Shown here: positions 59,923 through 64,000 of the stretch, piece by piece
Position numbering within the stretch: position 1 is the stretch's first letter
Layout of the letters: the number at the start of each line of letters is the position of its first letter
Origin: Allobosea sp.
Lineage (GTDB): Bacteria > Pseudomonadota > Alphaproteobacteria > Rhizobiales > Beijerinckiaceae
Direction: 5' to 3'
DNA: 64,000 bases
Assembly: GCA_024231975.1 (NCBI GenBank)
Contig: JAAEQB010000111.1
Location: 219,754 to 283,753 of the forward strand
Translations under genes and position numbers: made by a program
The notes under the pieces: generated by a model
Databases searched by the model: none
What the model was told of the DNA's origin: nothing
Seen by the model: only the letters and a program-made list of their open reading frames with translations

Positions 59923-61224
59923 ATGTACGACATCAGATGGATTCGCGAGAACGCTGAGGCGTTCGATCGGGGCTTGCAACGGCGCGGGCTTGAGAAACTG
60001 TCGTCGTCGCTGCTGGCGCTCGATGATCAGCGCCGCGCCGCCATCGGCAAGTCGCAGGCCGCGCAGGAGCGCCGCAACGCCCTCTCCAAGGAGATCGGCA
60101 AGGCGATGGGCCAGAAGGACCTGGCCCTCGCCGAGCAGCTCAAGGCCGAGGTCGCCTCGCTCAAGGAGCAGGTGCCGGCGCTGGAGGCCGAGGAGAAGGC
60201 TGCGGTCGAGGCGCTGAACGCCCAGCTCGCCGCGATCCCGAACACGCCGCTCGATGAGGTGCCGGAGGGAGCCGACGAGCACGGCAATGTTCTGCTGCAT
60301 GCCCATGGCGTGAAGCCGGAGGAGCGCGGGCTGCTCACGGGCGTCAACGACCCCAAGGAGCACTTCGAGCTCGGCGAGGCGCTCGGCCAGATGGATTTCG
60401 AGACGGCCGCGAAGCTCTCCGGCTCGCGCTTCGTTGTGCTGGAGCGGCAGATCGCCAGGCTGTCGCGCGCCATCGGGCAGTTCATGCTCGACACGCACAC
60501 GGAGGAGCACGGCTATACCGAGGTCAATCCGCCCCTGCTGGTGCGGGACGCGGCGGTCTACGGGGTCGGTCAGCTGCCGAAATTCGAGGAAGACCTGTTC
60601 CGGACCAACACGGGCCACTGGCTGATCTCGACCTCCGAGGTGACGCTGACGAATTTCGTCGCGGAGATGATCGTCTCTGAAGAGGAGCTGCCGCGTCGCT
60701 ATACCGCGCTGACCCCCTGTTTCCGCTCCGAAGCCGGATCGGCCGGCCGCGACACCCGCGGCATGCTGCGCCAGCATCAGTTCGAGAAGGTCGAGCTCGT
60801 CTCGATCACCGCGCCGGAAAAATCGCGCGAGGAGCATGAGCGCATGCTGTCTTGCGCCGAGAACGTGCTGAAGAAGCTCGACCTGCATTATCGCGTCATG
60901 ACGCTGTGCACCGGCGACATGGGCTTCGCCTCGCAGAAGACCTACGACATCGAGGTCTGGCTGCCCGGCCAGAAGACCTATCGCGAGATCTCGTCCTGCT
61001 CGGTCTGCGGCGATTTCCAGGCGCGGCGGATGAACGCCCGCTACAAGACCAAGGACGGCAAGGGCCCGTTCTTCGTCCACACCCTCAACGGCTCGGGCAC
61101 GGCGGTCGGCCGCGCGCTGATCGCGGTGATGGAGAACTACCAGAACGCCGACGGCTCGATCACCGTGCCCGACGTGCTGGTTCCCTATATGCGCGGGGTC
61201 ACCCGCATCGAGAAGGTGGCCTGA
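59923..61224 (+). CDS. serS: seryl-tRNA synthetase
   Basis: A 433-residue class II synthetase. The N-terminal coiled coil (residues 30-100, rich in Ala/Glu/Lys/Gln) contacts the long variable arm of tRNA-Ser. Motif 2 is PCFRSEAGSAGRDTRGMLRQHQFEKVE and motif 3 NGSGTAVGRALIAVMENYQ. The hairpin repeat just upstream is notable; no clear Shine-Dalgarno is seen. Conserved with surE and pcm (4 and 11 bp gaps), implying one operon. Confidence 0.98.
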   Translation: MYDIRWIRENAEAFDRGLQRRGLEKLSSSLLALDDQRRAAIGKSQAAQERRNALSKEIGKAMGQKDLALAEQLKAEVASLKEQVPALEAEEKAAVEALNAQLAAIPNTPLDEVPEGADEHGNVLLHAHGVKPEERGLLTGVNDPKEHFELGEALGQMDFETAAKLSGSRFVVLERQIARLSRAIGQFMLDTHTEEHGYTEVNPPLLVRDAAVYGVGQLPKFEEDLFRTNTGHWLISTSEVTLTNFVAEMIVSEEELPRRYTALTPCFRSEAGSAGRDTRGMLRQHQFEKVELVSITAPEKSREEHERMLSCAENVLKKLDLHYRVMTLCTGDMGFASQKTYDIEVWLPGQKTYREISSCSVCGDFQARRMNARYKTKDGKGPFFVHTLNGSGTAVGRALIAVMENYQNADGSITVPDVLVPYMRGVTRIEKVA

Positions 61225-61228
61225 TCCC

Positions 61229-61990
61229 ATGCGCATCCTGGTGACCAATGACGACGGCATCCATGCCGAGGGCCTCGCCGTCCTCGAGCAGATCGCCAAG
61301 CAGCTCTCCGACGACGTCTGGGTCGTCGCGCCCGAGACCGACCAGTCGGGCGTGGCGCATTCGCTGTCGCTGTCGAACCCGCTGCGCCTGCGCCAGATCG
61401 AGGAGAAGCGCTTCGCCGTGCAGGGCACGCCGACCGATTGCGTGATCATGGCGGTGCGCTCGGTCATGGCCGAGATGAAGCCCGATCTCGTGCTCTCCGG
61501 CGTCAATCGCGGGCAGAACGTCGCTGAGGACGTGACCTATTCCGGCACCATCGCCGCGGCGATGGAAGGCACGCTGCTCGGCATTCCCTCGATCGCGGTG
61601 AGCCAGGCCTATATGGCGGGCGACCGCACCAAGATCATCTGGGACTGCGCCCTGCAGCATGCGCCCGGCATCATCCGCCGCCTGCTTGAGGAAGGGATTC
61701 CCGACGGCATCCTGTTCAATCTCAACTTCCCGAACGTGGCGCCGAGCGAGGTCGCGGGTGTCGCAGTGACGGCGCAGGGCCGGCGCGACCAGGAGCTGAT
61801 GCGGCTGGAGCCGCGGCGCGACGGGCGCGGCAATCCCTATTACTGGATCGCCTTCCAGCGTTCGAAGCACGAGCCGGCCAACGGCACCGACCTGCGCGCG
61901 CTCGCCGAGCATAAGATCTCGGTGACGCCGCTCGAGCTCGACCTGACGCATGAGCCGACGATGACGCGCTTCGCGCGCGTGTTCGCCTGA
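61229..61990 (+). CDS. surE: 5'/3'-nucleotidase SurE
   Basis: A 253-residue survival-protein-type nucleotidase. LVTNDDG gives metal-binding Asp8 and Asp9, DQSGVAHS the Ser ligand and GVNRGQNVAEDVTYSGTIAAAMEG the Asn ligand. Removes phosphate from nucleoside monophosphates and short oligonucleotides. Starts four bases after serS. Confidence 0.96.
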   Translation: MRILVTNDDGIHAEGLAVLEQIAKQLSDDVWVVAPETDQSGVAHSLSLSNPLRLRQIEEKRFAVQGTPTDCVIMAVRSVMAEMKPDLVLSGVNRGQNVAEDVTYSGTIAAAMEGTLLGIPSIAVSQAYMAGDRTKIIWDCALQHAPGIIRRLLEEGIPDGILFNLNFPNVAPSEVAGVAVTAQGRRDQELMRLEPRRDGRGNPYYWIAFQRSKHEPANGTDLRALAEHKISVTPLELDLTHEPTMTRFARVFA

Positions 61991-62001
61991 AAGCGGCAGG
62001 G

Positions 62002-62661
62002 ATGATCGAGGAAGGCGCCAGCAGCGAGAGCGAGCGCACGGTCGCCTTCCTGTTGTCGCTGCGCGCGCGCGGCGTGCGCGACCTCGCCTTGCTCCGCGCG
62101 ATGGAGCGCGTGCCGCGCGAGCATTTCGCCCCCTCGCGCTTCGCCGATCTCGCCCGGCAGGACGTCTCGGTGCCGCTCCCCTGCGGCCAGACCATGACCG
62201 CGCCGCATACGGTCGCAGCGCTGGTCGGCGCGCTCGAGATGAAGCCGGGTTGCCGAGTGCTCGAGGTCGGTTCCGGTTCCGGCTATGTTGCGGCGCTGCT
62301 CGCAGCGATGGGCGGCAAGGTCGTTTCGCTGGAGCGCTACCGCACGCTCGCGCTCGCCGCGCATGAGCGCCTGACCGGCGGCGGCTTCGCGCAATTGGTT
62401 GAATTGCGCCATGCCGACGGCTTCCAGCCCGACCGTACGCTCGGCCGCTTCGAGCGCATCCTGGTCAACGGCGTGATGCAGACGGTGCCGGAGGCGCTGC
62501 TCGCCCGGCTGGAGACCGGCGGACGACTGGTCGGAGCGCTGCGCGTCGAGGGGGCAGGGCGGCTCGTCATCGTCACGCGCAGCGAGGACGGCTTCGACCA
62601 TGCGCTCGGCGGGGTCGTCCGCATCCCGCCGCTGGCGCCGGGGCTGTCGCAGGCGCTGTAG
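62002..62661 (+). CDS. pcm: protein-L-isoaspartate O-methyltransferase
   Basis: A 219-residue SAM-dependent enzyme. PHTVAALVGALEMKPGCRVLEVGSGSGYVAALLAAMGG holds motif I of the methyltransferase fold, and HADGFQPDRTLGRFERILVNG the later Asp/Val strand. Repairs isoaspartyl residues in aged proteins; the serS-surE-pcm order is conserved. Starts 12 bases after surE. Confidence 0.92.
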   Translation: MIEEGASSESERTVAFLLSLRARGVRDLALLRAMERVPREHFAPSRFADLARQDVSVPLPCGQTMTAPHTVAALVGALEMKPGCRVLEVGSGSGYVAALLAAMGGKVVSLERYRTLALAAHERLTGGGFAQLVELRHADGFQPDRTLGRFERILVNGVMQTVPEALLARLETGGRLVGALRVEGAGRLVIVTRSEDGFDHALGGVVRIPPLAPGLSQAL

Positions 62662-62750
62662 GCGATTGCTCCCGCCGTCATGTTCGGGCTTGAGCCGCGT
62701 GCACTGGGATCTTCAAGCAGGGCAATGACCGAGGTGGCATCCGCGGGGAA

Positions 62751-62861
62751 CCCTTCTCCCGTGTGGGAGAAGGGTAGGGATGAGGGCGTGCCCTAACTCA
62801 TTGAGGTCGCAGCGGCGCCGCCTCGTTTCAACGATCAGCGGCGGTCCCTCACCCCTACTCC
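62751..62861. repeat. REPIN-like repeat, inverted and interrupted copy
   Basis: CCCTTCTCCC-GTGT-GGGAGAAGGG at 62751-62774, then ATGAGGGCGTGCCCTAA and ATCAGCGGCGGTCCCTCACCCC. The same order and strings occur in reverse orientation at 4388-4529. The second palindrome expected after CTCACCCCTAC is missing where the IS110 element begins. Confidence 0.7.
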
Positions 62862-62862
62862 T

Positions 62863-63043
62863 TGTGTGTAGAAGAGGTATGAGCCTTGATGCTGGGGCTC
62901 GCGGGGTCTCTGCGGCGAGCCCGCCCCTACCCGTGGTGGCCAAGACCGTGGGAGAGCCGAGGGCCGCCGCGGAGCGTCATTCACGCCCGGACAGTCGCGG
63001 GGGCCGCGCAGCGAGCCCGCACCGGCAAGGCAGGGCCTGGCGC
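62863..63043 (+). ncRNA. candidate bridge RNA in the IS110 left end
   Basis: IS110 transposases are guided by a bridge RNA encoded in a non-coding end, for IS110-group members upstream of the gene. This 180-bp stretch has a strong hairpin GGGCTCGC (62895-62902) with GCGAGCCC (62915-62922) and further GC-rich inverted segments near 62960-63020. CCCCTACCC at 62924-62932 equals the uninterrupted repeat's target-like sequence. Position and length fit; no transcript evidence. Confidence 0.45.
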
Positions 63044-63982
63044 ATGACCCGGATCGAGCACTATGTCGGCATCGACGTCTCGAAGGCGCGGCTGGACGTC
63101 CATATCCGACCGGAGGGCGAGACGCTCGCCGTCGCCAATGACGAGGCCGGCATCGCGGCACTGTGTGCCCGCCTGCGGCAGGCGCCCGGGCCGCGCCTGG
63201 CGGTGCTGGAGGCAACCGGCGCCTTGCAGGAGCGGGCCGCCGCCGCCCTGTGCGCGGCCGACATCTTCGTCGCGGTCGTCAATCCGCGCCAGGTGCGCGA
63301 CTTCGCCAGGGCGACCGGCCGGCTGGCCAAGACCGATCGCCTCGACGCAGCCGTCATCGCCGCCTTCGCCGAGGCGGTGAAGCCTGAGCCGCGCCCCTTG
63401 CCCGACGCGGCACGCAAAGCTCTGATCGACCAGGTCACGCGGCGACGCCAGCTCGTCGAGATGCGGGCCAGCGAGAAGATCCGGCGCAGCCAGATCGCGC
63501 CGAAGCTGCGTCCCTCGCTGGAGGCCCACATCGCCTTCCTCGACAAGGAGATCGCCGCGCTCGACGACGAGATCGGCACGAGCCTGCGTCACTCGCCAGC
63601 CTGGCGGAGCGAGGATGATCTCCTCGCCTCGGTCCCGGGCGTCGGCCCGGTCCTGCGCGCCGCCCTGATCGCCAAGCTGCCCGAACTCGGCCAGCTCACC
63701 CGCCGCCAGATCGCCGCCCTCGTCGGCGTCGCCCCGATCAACCGGGACAGCGGCCAGATGCGCGGCAGGCGCGTCATCGCCGGCGGCCGCGCCGAGCTGC
63801 GCACCCTGCTCTACATGGCTGCGCTGACCGCCATCCGCTGCAATCCCATGCTCAAGGCCTTCAACGCACGCCTGCGCGCCGCCGGAAAACCGTCCAAGCT
63901 CGCCATCACAGCCTGCATGCGCAAGCTCATCACCATCCTCAACGCAATCATCCGAACCAAATCACCATGGAGATGCGCTTGA
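63044..63982 (+). CDS. IS110-family transposase
   Basis: A 312-residue DEDD recombinase. The RuvC-like acidic residues are Asp11 (VGIDVSKARLD), Glu55 (LEATG), and Asp97 and Asp100 (KTDRLDA). The C-terminal Transposase_20 domain has SVPGVGPVLRAALIAKLPELGQL and PINRDSGQMRGRRVIAGGRAELRTLLYMAAL, with the catalytic Ser235. Intact, no frameshift. ATG 63044 is chosen; the in-frame extension to 62780 crosses the non-coding left end. Confidence 0.93.
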   Translation: MTRIEHYVGIDVSKARLDVHIRPEGETLAVANDEAGIAALCARLRQAPGPRLAVLEATGALQERAAAALCAADIFVAVVNPRQVRDFARATGRLAKTDRLDAAVIAAFAEAVKPEPRPLPDAARKALIDQVTRRRQLVEMRASEKIRRSQIAPKLRPSLEAHIAFLDKEIAALDDEIGTSLRHSPAWRSEDDLLASVPGVGPVLRAALIAKLPELGQLTRRQIAALVGVAPINRDSGQMRGRRVIAGGRAELRTLLYMAALTAIRCNPMLKAFNARLRAAGKPSKLAITACMRKLITILNAIIRTKSPWRCA

Positions 63983-64000
63983 CCACACAGTCGCTCTCCC

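Larger units (their letters stand above)
62863..64000 (+). mobile_element. IS110-family insertion sequence, right end outside window
   Basis: An intact transposase gene preceded by a 180-bp non-coding left end. The left boundary is placed at about 62863, where the flanking repeat stops matching its homologous copy. IS110 elements lack long terminal inverted repeats, and none is seen. The right end lies beyond 64000. Confidence 0.75.

Noticed and set aside
59572..61506. A 644-codon minus-strand frame under serS and surE
   Set aside because: It is antisense to two conserved genes in one operon; its translation has no recognisable family and typical GC-shadow composition.
1..64000. CRISPR arrays, rRNA or tRNA genes
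   Set aside because: No regularly spaced direct repeats with spacers, no rRNA-like segments and no tRNA cloverleaf with the usual T-loop were recognised while reading the intergenic regions.

Overview
The window reads as chromosomal DNA of a GC-rich alphaproteobacterium of the order Hyphomicrobiales (Rhizobiales). A Bosea-like organism is my best guess, from gene content and order rather than a database match. Supporting signs are ctaA beside a DUF2842 gene, rplM-rpsI behind a thioesterase/enoyl-CoA hydratase/metY block, serS-surE-pcm, folE with an IscU-like scaffold, yidD and thrS, perfect TTAA-N7-TTAA (CtrA-type) boxes, and palindromic intergenic repeats.

Layout. 0-5.6 kb: a truncated GFA-family gene, a secreted beta-propeller protein, a divergent CelD-type acyltransferase / polysaccharide deacetylase pair and an orphan amino-acid binding protein. 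5.7-15.3 kb: core genes (ctaA, metY, CoA-binding protein, thioesterase, rplM-rpsI) interleaved with an FAD monooxygenase, a Bug-type binding protein, an M15 peptidase and an ECHDC3-like hydratase. 15.3-35 kb: an accessory catabolic and transport region. It holds a LysR/Bug/sulfatase set, selO, a minus-strand operon (GntR-LacI hybrid regulator, PHP protein, sugar ABC transporter without an ATPase, cytosolic sulfatase, DUF4432) and a divergent plus-strand set (sulfonate/nitrate-type ABC transporter and two Gfo/Idh/MocA oxidoreductases). The two arms share look-alike operator sequences. A plausible reading is uptake and intracellular processing of sulfated or phosphonylated carbohydrate-like compounds.

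34.9-42.4 kb: RmlD-like reductase, a translationally coupled alkyltransferase/2OG-oxygenase pair, a decayed fragment of rpsI, a small HExxH protein, a LysR-SHMT-like pair and a serine hydrolase. 42.4-48.7 kb: mostly small envelope or signalling genes (PilZ, PAS, transglutaminase-like peptidase, rhomboid, CBS), several with CtrA-type promoter motifs. 48.7-62.7 kb: patatin phospholipase, hisI, folE, IscU-like, PAP2 phosphatase, yidD, a seven-segment membrane/patatin fusion, thrS, DUF2157-GDYXXLXY pair, serS, surE, pcm. 62.7-64 kb: an IS110-family element that appears to sit inside a copy of the local palindromic repeat, with a structured non-coding left end that could encode a bridge RNA.

I saw no CRISPR array, rRNA or tRNA gene. 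All functions are inferred from motifs and family knowledge; no search was run.
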